In this document: positions 35,089-43,338 of the stretch, piece after piece
Numbering within the stretch: position 1 is the stretch's first letter
How the letters are laid out: each line of letters starts with the position of its first letter
NCBI RefSeq assembly: GCF_015461805.1
Contig: NZ_JACVZE010000013.1
Location: 1 to 64,000, forward strand
Origin: Pseudomonas pisciculturae
Lineage (GTDB): Bacteria; Pseudomonadota; Gammaproteobacteria; Pseudomonadales; Pseudomonadaceae
Length of the DNA stretch: 64,000 nucleotides
Direction: 5' to 3'
Position numbers and translations under genes: made by a program
Notes under the pieces: generated by a model
Database searches by the model: none
Told to the model about the DNA's origin: nothing
What the model saw: only the letters and a program-made list of their open reading frames with translations

Positions 35089-38000
35089 TCAGGGTTCGGC
35101 GTAGGCCACTTCGTTGAAGCTGGCGATCAACCAGGTCAATTCAGCTCGCGGCAAATGATCAAGCGGCTGCACATCAAACCGCGCCATCCGCTCCACAAAC
35201 TCCGTCGGCGTCACCAGCCGCTCCACCACGTGGTAATGCGGTCTATCCAGATAATCGTCAAACAACACAATCATCGGTTTGGTCGCCCGCAAGTACGCTG
35301 TCACAAAGCACGCAATGCGAAAACGCCCGTCGATCAGGATCACGTCCGGTTGCTCGAAGTACGGCTCATCCCAGACCTTCAACGGGTAGGTGTGAAAGCG
35401 CTTCCACTGCCGGGCGTTTTTAGGGCGCGCCCATTTGCCGGTTTCGCCCACGTCGATGGGGTAGATGCGCGGTTTGGAAGGCAACGTGGCGTTGGCGACC
35501 CAGCCTTGCATGTCTTGCGCCCAGCGAGCGTCGTTTTCTACCGAAATCACGGTTTTGCCCGACATGTTCGCCGCCAGCAACGTGGAACCGCCGCTGCCGT
35601 ATTCGAGGATCACCGAGGCCTGGGTATAGATGCTTTTTACGTAGGCGGCGACCTCCGCCGGGAAGGTGACCTGAGGCTCTTGCATCGGCACGCGGGGCTG
35701 TTCCATCGGCGCCGGGTTGTCCCGGTATTTGACGTACTGCGCCGCCAACTCAGGGTCAATGGCGCTGAGCAGTTCACTCGCCACATCATGGGCGCCGTAG
35801 GCGGTGTGCAACAGGAACGCCAGCTTAAGCCGTTGGTTGTCCGACAGCGCGGCCATGCGCGCCGCATCCGGCAAGAACAGCGCATCGGCACACACCAAGT
35901 GGGAGGCGTTTCCCTGGTTTTGCAGGTTATTCAAGCGATAGAAACTGAAGCCCCGCCGCGCCAGGCAGCGGCTGATCAAGCCCACATCGGCCTGGTGGTC
36001 GTGGGTCGGCACGAAGTTGACCCGCGCCTGTACCAGCAGCGCATCGGCCAGGGTGCGCTGACCATGTTCGATCACCGCCAGGCTGTCATTGAGATTATCC
36101 AGCAGCAGCCAGTCCACCGGCGGCAGGCCGTTGATGGCGTCGAGCTTGAGGGTGGGCAATGGTAATTTCGTAAGTACGCCGGACGCCGCCAGCGGTTCCA
36201 GCGTGGCACTCATGGCCGGGTCGAGGCAGGCGTAAAGCGTGCCCGGCTGGCCATTGCCCAGCGCCGCATGGGGGTAGTAATGCAGCTCGCCGAGCTGGGC
36301 CAGTTGCCGGGCGTTGTCGATGCGGCTGGCAGGGTCGAAGGCGACGGTGGAGAACGCGCCGGTTTTTTGCAGGGCCACGAACTGCGCCGAGGCGATCAGC
36401 GTGCCGCCGTGGTCGAGGGTCACCACCTTGCCCTGGAACTTGAAGCTGAAGTCGGGCGCCTTGGCCGGCGCGGCGGGGTGTTGCAGTTCCACCGGGCTGC
36501 TCTCGCCGTAAAAACGAGCCTGCCCCTGGGCATCCAGGGTCAACGCCGCCGCCGACTTGCCTTCGCAATAGCGCTGCCAGATCGCCCGCATGGCGCTGGC
36601 GAAATGGTTGGCGAAACGCTGGCTGTCGCACACCGGCGATTTCATCAGTACATCGCGCAGATGGCCGCGAATGCGCTTCAAGCTCTCCAGATCGCTGGCC
36701 AACTCGATTACCCGCCGCTGATAGTGCTCCCAGTTGCTGACCACCAACTCCGGCAACCCGGCGTTGACCAAGTGCGTGGCCGAGTGGCGCCCGGCGAAGG
36801 TCGGGCCGGGGAAGGTCACCACCGGTACGCCCATCAACAAGGCTTCGCAGGTGGTGAGCCCGCCGGAATACGGCCAGGGGTCGAGGGCGATGTCGATGCG
36901 GTTGTAGGTTTCCAGCAATGTCTTGTGGCCCACTGGCCCTTCGATCAGCACGCGCTCTTCGGCAATGCCGTGGGCTGCCATAACGCTATGCACATGGACG
37001 CGCAATTCGCTGTTGCCGAATGCGCCGCCCTTGAGCAGCAGGCGTGACGTGGGCGTCGCCCGCATCAACTCGGCCCAACGCGCCAGCAGCACATCGTTGA
37101 CCTTGGTCGGGTTATTGAAGCAGCCGAAGGTCACATATCCATTGGCCAACGCAGGCAACGGGCGGATATCCGGCGTGTACGGCGGTGGGTCGTAGCAGAT
37201 GTAATCGTCGGGCAGGCGGATGAGTTTTTCGGTGTAGTACGCATCCTCGCCCTCGGGGGACTCGATGCGGTCGGTGAGCAGGTAATCGATGGCATCCAGG
37301 CCCGTGGTGTTGATCAACCCGCCAACCCACTTGACCAGCAACGGCGCCGGCTGCAAGGCCATGGCGCCCATGCGGTTGCCAGCGTTGTGGCCGCACAGGT
37401 CGATGAGGATATCGATACGGTCATCACGCACGCGCTGGGCCAGCGCGGGGTCATCCGTGTGCTTGATGCCCAGCCACTGCTGCGTCACGGCCTGGATACG
37501 CCGGGTCAGGTGGTCGCACACTTGGCTGGTGCTGTAGGCGAACAATTCGAACTGATGGCGCGGTAGTTTTTCCAACACGCCGACGATCATATTGCCCACC
37601 GGGTGCTGACGCAGGCCGTCGGACACCAGGCCGATGCGCAAACGGCGGTCGGGGGTGCGGTCCTTGACATCAGGGCGTGGCGGTACGGATTTTGGGCCGA
37701 AGCGCGACTGCCATTCCTTGCATACGCCGAAGATATAGTCGCGACTGCGCTCGGGGTCGTAGTGCAGCGAGGTCAGGCGGTTGGAATACGGCAGCACGTC
37801 CTTGCGCTTGGCCAGGGCCACGGCCTTTTGGTAGTAGGTGTCGGCGGTGGCCAGTTGGCCGATGTCTTTATAGAGGTTGGCCGCGTTGTTCCAGTGGCTG
37901 TAGTCGCCGGGTTCACGGGCGATAAGTTGGTCGAACACCGCGATGGCTTCGCTGTGACGCTCCAGGCGGTTGAGGATCAAGCCCTTGCGCGACAGCATGC

Positions 38001-38394
38001 GGCCGTTATTGGGTGCCCTCTCCAGCGCCCGTTCAATGTGCGGCAGGGCCTTGGAGAACTGGCCCTTCTCAAAATACAGCGTGGCCAAGCGGTGCTGGCC
38101 AGCGACGAAGTCTTCATTGATACGTAGCGCCTTGAGCACCAGCTCCAGCGCCCGATCGGCCTGGCCGAGTTTTTGCGCGGCCTTGGCCACCAATTCCAAC
38201 GCCTCGGGCTCATCGGGCAACAGGCGCAACGCCTGCTCGAAACTGCTCAATGCCCGCTCGGGTTCAGCGTGCAATTGCAGGTTGCCCAGGTCTTTCCACA
38301 CTTGCGCGTCGTTGGGGCGCTGCTCGCTGAGGCGTTGCAGTTGGGCGAGGCTTGGCGTATTTCGATGGGAACCAGAGCGCGGGGATTTGGGCAT
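35089..38394 (-). CDS. TPR / GT41-type glycosyltransferase fused to a methyltransferase-like domain
   Basis: 1101 residues. About 10-190 are TPR repeats (AQVWKDLGNLQLHAEPERALSSFEQAL type). About 195-620 resemble SPINDLY/O-GlcNAc transferases (GT41), with IDILIDLCGHNAGNRM, FGCFNNPTKVNDVLLARW and LDPWPYSGGLTTCEALLMGVPVV. A middle region of about 250 residues is unrecognised. About 895-1101 look like a Rossmann SAM-dependent methyltransferase (VILEYGSGGSTLLAA, then DVILIDGRFRIACF). It is convergent with fliA and directly downstream of fliC, on the same strand. Inference: it glycosylates flagellin and perhaps methylates the sugar. No signal peptide, so cytoplasmic. Confidence 0.8.
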   Translation of the reverse strand: MPKSPRSGSHRNTPSLAQLQRLSEQRPNDAQVWKDLGNLQLHAEPERALSSFEQALRLLPDEPEALELVAKAAQKLGQADRALELVLKALRINEDFVAGQHRLATLYFEKGQFSKALPHIERALERAPNNGRMLSRKGLILNRLERHSEAIAVFDQLIAREPGDYSHWNNAANLYKDIGQLATADTYYQKAVALAKRKDVLPYSNRLTSLHYDPERSRDYIFGVCKEWQSRFGPKSVPPRPDVKDRTPDRRLRIGLVSDGLRQHPVGNMIVGVLEKLPRHQFELFAYSTSQVCDHLTRRIQAVTQQWLGIKHTDDPALAQRVRDDRIDILIDLCGHNAGNRMGAMALQPAPLLVKWVGGLINTTGLDAIDYLLTDRIESPEGEDAYYTEKLIRLPDDYICYDPPPYTPDIRPLPALANGYVTFGCFNNPTKVNDVLLARWAELMRATPTSRLLLKGGAFGNSELRVHVHSVMAAHGIAEERVLIEGPVGHKTLLETYNRIDIALDPWPYSGGLTTCEALLMGVPVVTFPGPTFAGRHSATHLVNAGLPELVVSNWEHYQRRVIELASDLESLKRIRGHLRDVLMKSPVCDSQRFANHFASAMRAIWQRYCEGKSAAALTLDAQGQARFYGESSPVELQHPAAPAKAPDFSFKFQGKVVTLDHGGTLIASAQFVALQKTGAFSTVAFDPASRIDNARQLAQLGELHYYPHAALGNGQPGTLYACLDPAMSATLEPLAASGVLTKLPLPTLKLDAINGLPPVDWLLLDNLNDSLAVIEHGQRTLADALLVQARVNFVPTHDHQADVGLISRCLARRGFSFYRLNNLQNQGNASHLVCADALFLPDAARMAALSDNQRLKLAFLLHTAYGAHDVASELLSAIDPELAAQYVKYRDNPAPMEQPRVPMQEPQVTFPAEVAAYVKSIYTQASVILEYGSGGSTLLAANMSGKTVISVENDARWAQDMQGWVANATLPSKPRIYPIDVGETGKWARPKNARQWKRFHTYPLKVWDEPYFEQPDVILIDGRFRIACFVTAYLRATKPMIVLFDDYLDRPHYHVVERLVTPTEFVERMARFDVQPLDHLPRAELTWLIASFNEVAYAEP

Positions 38395-38505
38395 TGAAGG
38401 ACAGCCTTATGGGTAAATATTCTGCGCAAATGCTATCGCGCCAACCCCTTCGGCAAAGCCCGGATAAACCCGTTCCAGCAGGGTGATTACCGGGGATTGC
38501 GCCCA

Positions 38506-38538
38506 CAAAAAAAAGGGGCTCAGCGTGCGCTGGCCCCT
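38506..38538 (-). terminator. Rho-independent terminator of fliC
   Basis: Read leftward: GGGGC-CAGCG / CGCTG-A-GCCCC hairpin followed by eight T. It lies 20 nt past the fliC stop. The stem has one bulged base. Confidence 0.85.
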
Positions 38539-38557
38539 TCGTGCTACGTGCCGGCTG

Positions 38558-39610
38558 TTATTGCAGCAGCGACAGCATTTGTTGCGGCATGGAGTTGGCT
38601 TGGGCCAATACCGAGGTACCTGCTTGTTGCAGGATCTGGGCGCTGGTCATGGCCGATACTTCGGTGGCGTAGTCCACGTCCTGAATGCCGGAACGGGCAG
38701 ACGTCAGGTTAGTGGTGGTGGTGGAGATGTTGGTGATCGCCGAGTCGAAACGGTTTTGCACCGCACCCAAGTCCGAACGCATGGAGTCCACGGTGTTCAG
38801 GGCGTTGTCCAGGGTGGTCAGGGTGTTGGTGGATTTCTTGGTCACCGCGTTGTCGGTGTCGATGCTGATGCTGGCCGTGGTGGTGGTGCCATCGGTGGTG
38901 GTGGTGACATCGGCCGCGTAGGTTTTGCCATCGACGGTCAGGAAGTAGTTGCCCTGGGCGTCGGAGGACAGGGTGCCGCCGCTGATGGTGGTGCCGGACT
39001 TGTCGACGTAGCTGGTGTTGGTGGAGGTGATCGCGGTGCCCGAGGAGTCCGACAGGGTGGTGGCGGTCAGGGTGGTGTCGTAGCCGTTCACGTTGAAGCT
39101 GCTCAGGCCCAGGGTGTCGGCGTTGATTTCGCTGAGTTTGATGTCGATGGTTTCGCCATCGTTGGCGCCGACCTGGATGGTGATGGTCTGGTCTTTGGAC
39201 AGCACGTCCACGCCGTTGAACGCGGTTTGCGAGGAGATTCGGTCGATCTCGTCCAGACGCTGGGTGATCTCGTCCTGGATCGACTGCAAGTCGGACTGGG
39301 AGTTGGTGCCGTTGGCCGCTTGTACCGACAGCTCACGGATGCGCTGCAAGTTGTCGTTCACCTGGTCCAGCGCGCCTTCAGTGGTCTGCGCCAGGGAGAT
39401 ACCGTCGCTGGCGTTGCTGCTCGCTTGCTCAAGGCCGGTGATCTGGGAGGTCATGCGGTTGGCAATGGCCTGGCCTGCGGCGTCATCGGAAGCGCTGTTG
39501 ATTTTCAGGCCCGACGACAGGCGCTCGATCGAGGTGCTCAGGCTGCTCTCCGAGGAGTTCAGGTTTTGCTGGGCGATCATGGACGTAATGTTGGTATTGA
39601 TAACTGACAT
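38558..39610 (-). CDS. fliC: FliC, flagellin
   Basis: 350 residues. The ATG at 39608-39610, preceded by AAAGGA at 8 nt, gives the classic MSVINTNITSMIAQQNLNSS; the frame is open further upstream but that part is not flagellin. N-terminal D0/D1 (LSTSIERLSSGLKINSASDD) and C-terminal D1/D0 (ILQQAGTSVLAQANSMPQQ) are conserved, with a Thr/Ser-rich centre of about 150 residues. That centre is a plausible target for the adjacent glycosyltransferase. Has its own sigma-28-type promoter and terminator. Confidence 0.97.
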   Translation of the reverse strand: MSVINTNITSMIAQQNLNSSESSLSTSIERLSSGLKINSASDDAAGQAIANRMTSQITGLEQASSNASDGISLAQTTEGALDQVNDNLQRIRELSVQAANGTNSQSDLQSIQDEITQRLDEIDRISSQTAFNGVDVLSKDQTITIQVGANDGETIDIKLSEINADTLGLSSFNVNGYDTTLTATTLSDSSGTAITSTNTSYVDKSGTTISGGTLSSDAQGNYFLTVDGKTYAADVTTTTDGTTTTASISIDTDNAVTKKSTNTLTTLDNALNTVDSMRSDLGAVQNRFDSAITNISTTTTNLTSARSGIQDVDYATEVSAMTSAQILQQAGTSVLAQANSMPQQMLSLLQ

Positions 39611-39700
39611 GGTGCAGTTCCTTTCGTGGGTGAGCCGCTTGGGACAGATTCGAGGCCCGTCGCCGATGCATTCAGCGCCGTTGCCGTACAGACAAAGCGA

Positions 39701-39728
39701 ACATCGGCGATCGGATCTGCCGTCTTTA
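39701..39728 (-). promoter_or_regulatory. Sigma-28 (FliA)-type promoter of fliC
   Basis: Minus strand TAAAGACG, 12 nt, GCCGATGT, about 90 nt before the fliC ATG. Shares both boxes and extra flanking bases (CCTAAAGACGG, GCCGATGTTC) with the fliD promoter. TAAAGAC is flanked by complementary CTGCC and GGCAG. Confidence 0.75.
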
Positions 39729-39852
39729 GGCAGGCCCCCAAAAAAATTTGCGCAGCCAAAGGATTTCGCCCACGAAAGTGCCTGTATTAGCCCATTTGAA
39801 TCGGCACCCCTCGCGTTATAAAGCCAGCCTTGGCCCATAACAGGAGTGCTGC

Positions 39853-40668
39853 ATGAACCCCTCAACCCTGATCGGCATGCTCGCCAGCCTGCTACTGCTG
39901 GCGGTGCTGCTGGTGTTCAGCGCGCAACAACCCGGTTTGTTCGTCGACCTGCCAGCGCTGGGCATTGTGGTGGTCGGCACCTTTGCCGCGACCTTCATCA
40001 GCTACCCGCTGCGCGAAGTGCTGCGTATTTTCAGCCTGATCAAAACCGTGGTGCGCCACGAGCGCGAATACACCCAGGAAGACATCGACGAGTTGGTGAG
40101 CATTTCGCGGCTGTGGATCGATGGCGACCTGCGCGCCGTGGAAGAAGTGCTCGACGGCGTGAAAAACCCGTTCCTGCGCTCCGGCGTGCAACTGGTGATC
40201 GACAAGACCCCACTGGACGACATCCTCGACCTGCTGCAATGGCGCATCGCACGGCTGCGGGCCAAGGAACACGCCGAGGCCCAGCTGTTTCGCGTGATGG
40301 CCAGCTACGCCCCGGCGTTCGGCATGCTCGGTACGTTGGTGGGGTTGGTGAACCTGATGTTCGTGCTGGGCGACGGCGACATGGTCACCATCGGCCGGCA
40401 AATGGCGGTGGGCCTGATGACCACGCTGTACGGCGTGCTGCTGGCCAACCTGCTGTGCAAACCGGTGGCGGTGAAACTGGAGCGCCGCACCGAGCAACGG
40501 GTGGTGGTGATGAACATGGTGCTGCAAGGGGTGGCGATGATGGCCAACAAACGCAGCCCTGGGTTGATGCGCGAGACGCTTAAATCCTTTGTCGCCCATT
40601 ACCAGAACGAGCTGCGGGACGGGCCGGTGCATGCGCCACTGCGCCTGAGCTGGAAAGCGCGCACATGA
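39853..40668 (+). CDS. Second MotA-family stator protein (PomA/MotC-like)
   Basis: 271 residues with four TM segments. Differs from the motA at 26881: the pore motif is APAFGMLGTLVGLVNLM, as in PomA and MotC, and the cytoplasmic loop is less basic. Divergent from fliC; RBS CAGGAG. Coupled by ATGA to the MotB-like gene. I infer a second stator unit for the same motor, or a swap partner under other conditions; the driving ion cannot be told from sequence alone. Confidence 0.88.
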   Translation: MNPSTLIGMLASLLLLAVLLVFSAQQPGLFVDLPALGIVVVGTFAATFISYPLREVLRIFSLIKTVVRHEREYTQEDIDELVSISRLWIDGDLRAVEEVLDGVKNPFLRSGVQLVIDKTPLDDILDLLQWRIARLRAKEHAEAQLFRVMASYAPAFGMLGTLVGLVNLMFVLGDGDMVTIGRQMAVGLMTTLYGVLLANLLCKPVAVKLERRTEQRVVVMNMVLQGVAMMANKRSPGLMRETLKSFVAHYQNELRDGPVHAPLRLSWKART

Positions 40669-41429
40669 GGCCGGTTTCGCGCATCCAGGCGGCGGCGATT
40701 GCCAGCGGCATCCCGCTGGTTGAAGACGCGGCGGGTGAGACCTGGATGATGACCTACCTGGACATGATGACCCTGTTGCTGGTGGTGACCATGGCCATGC
40801 TGGCGTTGGCGGGCAAGGGCCATGCGCGTACACAGCACGGTGGCGAGTTCAGTGTGCCGCCAGTGTTTACCGCGAAAACCCTGACCTCGGTGGAGGCGCC
40901 TGGCGCGTTGCTGTTGGTGCCACAACCGCCTGCGCCAGAGCCCGTCGCGACCCCGGAGCCTGAACCTGTCGCGGTCGTTGAACCCGAACCGCCAAAACCC
41001 AGCACACAAGACCTGCTTAACGAACTGCCCCTGGATCAACTGGGCAATGACATCGAAGTGGTCACCAACGACAGCAGTGTGAGCTTTCGCATCAGCAGCG
41101 AGATTCTGTTCCCCTCTGGCCAGTCGGACCTCAACCTCGGCGGCCTGGCGGTGCTGCGCAAACTGGTGCCGGTATTGGGCAGCGTGCCGCACAAACTGAT
41201 CGTCGCCGGGCATACCGACACCCAAGACATCCGCAGTGCGCGCTTCCCCTCCAACTGGGAACTCTCCGGCGCCCGCGCTGGTAGCGTGGTGCGTTATCTG
41301 CAAGCTAACGGCATCCAGCCCGAGCGCCTGGAGGCCATTGGTTATGCGGACACACGGCCGCTGGCGGATAACGGCAGCGCACAGGGCCGCGCCCGCAACC
41401 GGCGCGTGGAGTTGATATTGGAGCGCTGA
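40665..41429 (+). CDS. Second MotB-family stator protein
   Basis: 254 residues. One TM with Asp33 (WMMTYLDMMTLLLVVTMAML), a Pro/Glu-rich linker of PEP repeats (about residues 83-110), and an OmpA-like domain (LIVAGHTDTQDIRSARFPSNWELS, RARNRRVELILER). Pairs with the MotA-like gene it overlaps. Last flagellar gene on this side. Confidence 0.9.
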   Translation: MRPVSRIQAAAIASGIPLVEDAAGETWMMTYLDMMTLLLVVTMAMLALAGKGHARTQHGGEFSVPPVFTAKTLTSVEAPGALLLVPQPPAPEPVATPEPEPVAVVEPEPPKPSTQDLLNELPLDQLGNDIEVVTNDSSVSFRISSEILFPSGQSDLNLGGLAVLRKLVPVLGSVPHKLIVAGHTDTQDIRSARFPSNWELSGARAGSVVRYLQANGIQPERLEAIGYADTRPLADNGSAQGRARNRRVELILER

Positions 41430-41452
41430 TGAGCGGGGTTGTGTTTAGCGCG

Positions 41453-41478
41453 CCAGAACAGTGATCATCGCCCTCCCC
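41453..41478 (+). repeat. 26-bp direct repeat, copy 1
   Basis: Begins CCAGAACAGTGATCATCG and ends CCCTCCCC; identical over 26 bp to 44384-44409. Lies between the flagellar block and the J-domain-like gene. Confidence 0.9.
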
Positions 41479-41496
41479 TTGGAGTCACGGCTGGCG

Positions 41497-42891
41497 ATGC
41501 TGAACATGGACGACCTGCTGACCTGCCCGGACGAGCGCAGCCTCAAGCGCGAGTACGCCAAGCTGCTCAAAGTGACGCGGCCGGATGACGACCCTGTCGC
41601 CTTCCAGCGCCTGCGGGAAACCTACGAGCTGGCGTTGCAGCGATTGCGTGACGGCGACGTATTTGTCGCCACGCCCTTGCCCCCTGCCCCCGTTGAGCAC
41701 GCCGTTGCGCTGCTGGCCGAGTTCGATGACTGGAAGGTCGATGAATGCTGGGCCCGCGCCCTGGCCCAAGGCTGCGCCGCCGAGTTTGAACAACTGCTGT
41801 TCCAGCGTTGCGTCAATGCCCCCGACCGGCACTTGCCCCTGCTCACCTGGGGTGTGGAAAAACGCCAATGGTTGACCCCCTGGCAGCAAATCCAGAGCGG
41901 TGGCTTTCCCCATCAACGGCTGGTGCACGCCCTCAAGGGCGCGCTGTTTTTTGATCTGGAAAAATACCTTGCAGATGCCCAGCCCAGGGCTTTTTTCGAA
42001 CGCCTGGAACGCGCCAGCAGGCAAGGCTGGTTGATCGACCTGGCCCATCACCAGGCCTTGCAGGTGCATGTGTTGAACCTGTTTACCGCGCAGGAGCGCT
42101 GGTCGCCGCAGCTGTTCCAACAGGTCTGCCAGCTGTTCGCCTGGGATGCAGGCGCCGCCGTGCCTATCGAGCAGACGCAGTGGCAGGCCTTGCTGCGGCG
42201 CAGCGAGCAACAAGCCTGGCTCAATGAGTTGGCACAGCAACCGGGCGCGGGGGCGTTGTTTCTGATGTGTGCACAGCCTTCGCAGCAAGCGCAATTGGTG
42301 GCTACGTTTGGCGAGGCGGATTGGCTGGCCTGTGAGCGACTTTCCATCGAGTTCTCCACGCGATTCCCCGACCTGCTGGGGTTGTTTCCCAATCACAATC
42401 CGTGGTTTTGGCATGCGCTCGTTGGCCATCGCCCAACGCGCCACGGCATGAAGCGCGCCACCGCCGTGTTGGCGACTTGCCTGGCGCTGGGCAGCCTTTC
42501 CGACCGTTTCGCCCTCGGGCCGACCCTGTTGATGCTGCCGTTTTACGTACTGGGCGGCTGGCTGATGGCCCTGATCGGCAAGTGGCTGCTGAGCTACTGG
42601 ACCGCCATGGCCGACAGCCTGCAAGACCTCGACCAGCGCATCACTGGCTGGTGCGTGCGCCATAAATTGATCCCGGACCGGCGTTATTTGGTGATCCGCA
42701 ATGGCGGGCCGCTGATGGCGCTGGGGTTTGTGGTGTGGCAGTGGATTGGGGTGTTGGGGTTGGTGACGTACGGGGTGACTGGCTTGCTGGGGATGATCCG
42801 CGCGCCAAGCGTGGCCGGGCTGAACTGGCTGCAATGGGGTTTTTGCGCGGTGATGATCGGGGTGATTGCCTACGTGCAACTGCTCGGTTAA
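41497..42891 (+). CDS. J-domain-like membrane protein
   Basis: 464 residues from ATG 41497 (GGAG at 41481-41484 is 12 nt away; GTG 41461 inside the direct repeat would add 12 residues). The N-terminus resembles a J domain (SLKREYAKLLKVTRPDDDPVAFQRLRETYELAL) with RPD in place of HPD. A long helical middle region follows. The last about 130 residues carry hydrophobic segments (ALGPTLLMLPFYVLGGWLMALIG, LMALGFVVWQWIGVLGLVTYGV). Likely an inner-membrane protein exposing a J-like domain to the cytosol. Function unknown. Confidence 0.75.
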   Translation: MLNMDDLLTCPDERSLKREYAKLLKVTRPDDDPVAFQRLRETYELALQRLRDGDVFVATPLPPAPVEHAVALLAEFDDWKVDECWARALAQGCAAEFEQLLFQRCVNAPDRHLPLLTWGVEKRQWLTPWQQIQSGGFPHQRLVHALKGALFFDLEKYLADAQPRAFFERLERASRQGWLIDLAHHQALQVHVLNLFTAQERWSPQLFQQVCQLFAWDAGAAVPIEQTQWQALLRRSEQQAWLNELAQQPGAGALFLMCAQPSQQAQLVATFGEADWLACERLSIEFSTRFPDLLGLFPNHNPWFWHALVGHRPTRHGMKRATAVLATCLALGSLSDRFALGPTLLMLPFYVLGGWLMALIGKWLLSYWTAMADSLQDLDQRITGWCVRHKLIPDRRYLVIRNGGPLMALGFVVWQWIGVLGLVTYGVTGLLGMIRAPSVAGLNWLQWGFCAVMIGVIAYVQLLG

Positions 42892-42905
42892 AGCCACACA
42901 AACAC

Positions 42906-43015
42906 CTGTGGCGAGGGAGCTTGCTCCCGTTGGGTCGCGAAGCGACCCCAGCTCTTTGTTTGAAAAAGACTGGGACTGCTACGCAGTCCAACGGGAGCAA
43001 GCTCCCTCACCACAA
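42906..43015. repeat. REPIN (GTGGCGAGGGAGCTTGCTCCCGTT class)
   Basis: A different REP class from those in the flagellar block: left arm GTGGCGAGGGAGC, right arm GCTCCCTCACCAC, with inner palindromes GGTCGCGAAGCGACC and GGACTGCGTAGCAGTCC-like sequence. Lies between two convergent genes. Confidence 0.88.
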
Positions 43016-43035
43016 TAAGCGTGTTCGCCACAGGG

Positions 43036-43320
43036 TTATTTCAACAGGGCGATCAACCCGCAGACCACGCCGATCACCAACGCCGGCCACTGCATCGGCA
43101 GGAAAAAGAAGTGGTGACGCACCCCATCGGCATGGGGTTGGCGATTGAGCACAAAACCCAGCACCACGTTAATCGCCGAGCCGATACACACGCCGAGCAA
43201 CACCTGCATCAGCGAGGTGTTGCCGGGCTTGACGCTCGGGTCGGGCCACATCCACATCAATAACAGCACCATCGCCACCGGGGTGAACAAGGTGAACCAG
43301 CCTGCGCCGCGATAAATCAT
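43036..43320 (-). CDS. Small membrane protein, unknown
   Basis: 94 residues, three hydrophobic stretches (FTLFTPVAMVLLLMWMW, LLGVCIGSAINVVLGFVL, WPALVIGVVCGLIALL). GGAGG 8 nt before the ATG. No family recognised. Probably co-transcribed with the gene just upstream (19 nt). Confidence 0.75.
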   Translation of the reverse strand: MIYRGAGWFTLFTPVAMVLLLMWMWPDPSVKPGNTSLMQVLLGVCIGSAINVVLGFVLNRQPHADGVRHHFFFLPMQWPALVIGVVCGLIALLK

Positions 43321-43338
43321 CGTTCAGTCCTCCCAGGC

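Noticed and set aside
38558-39865. Longer flagellin start at 39865
   Set aside because: Canonical flagellin N-terminus with good ribosome site begins at 39610; the upstream part contains its promoter.
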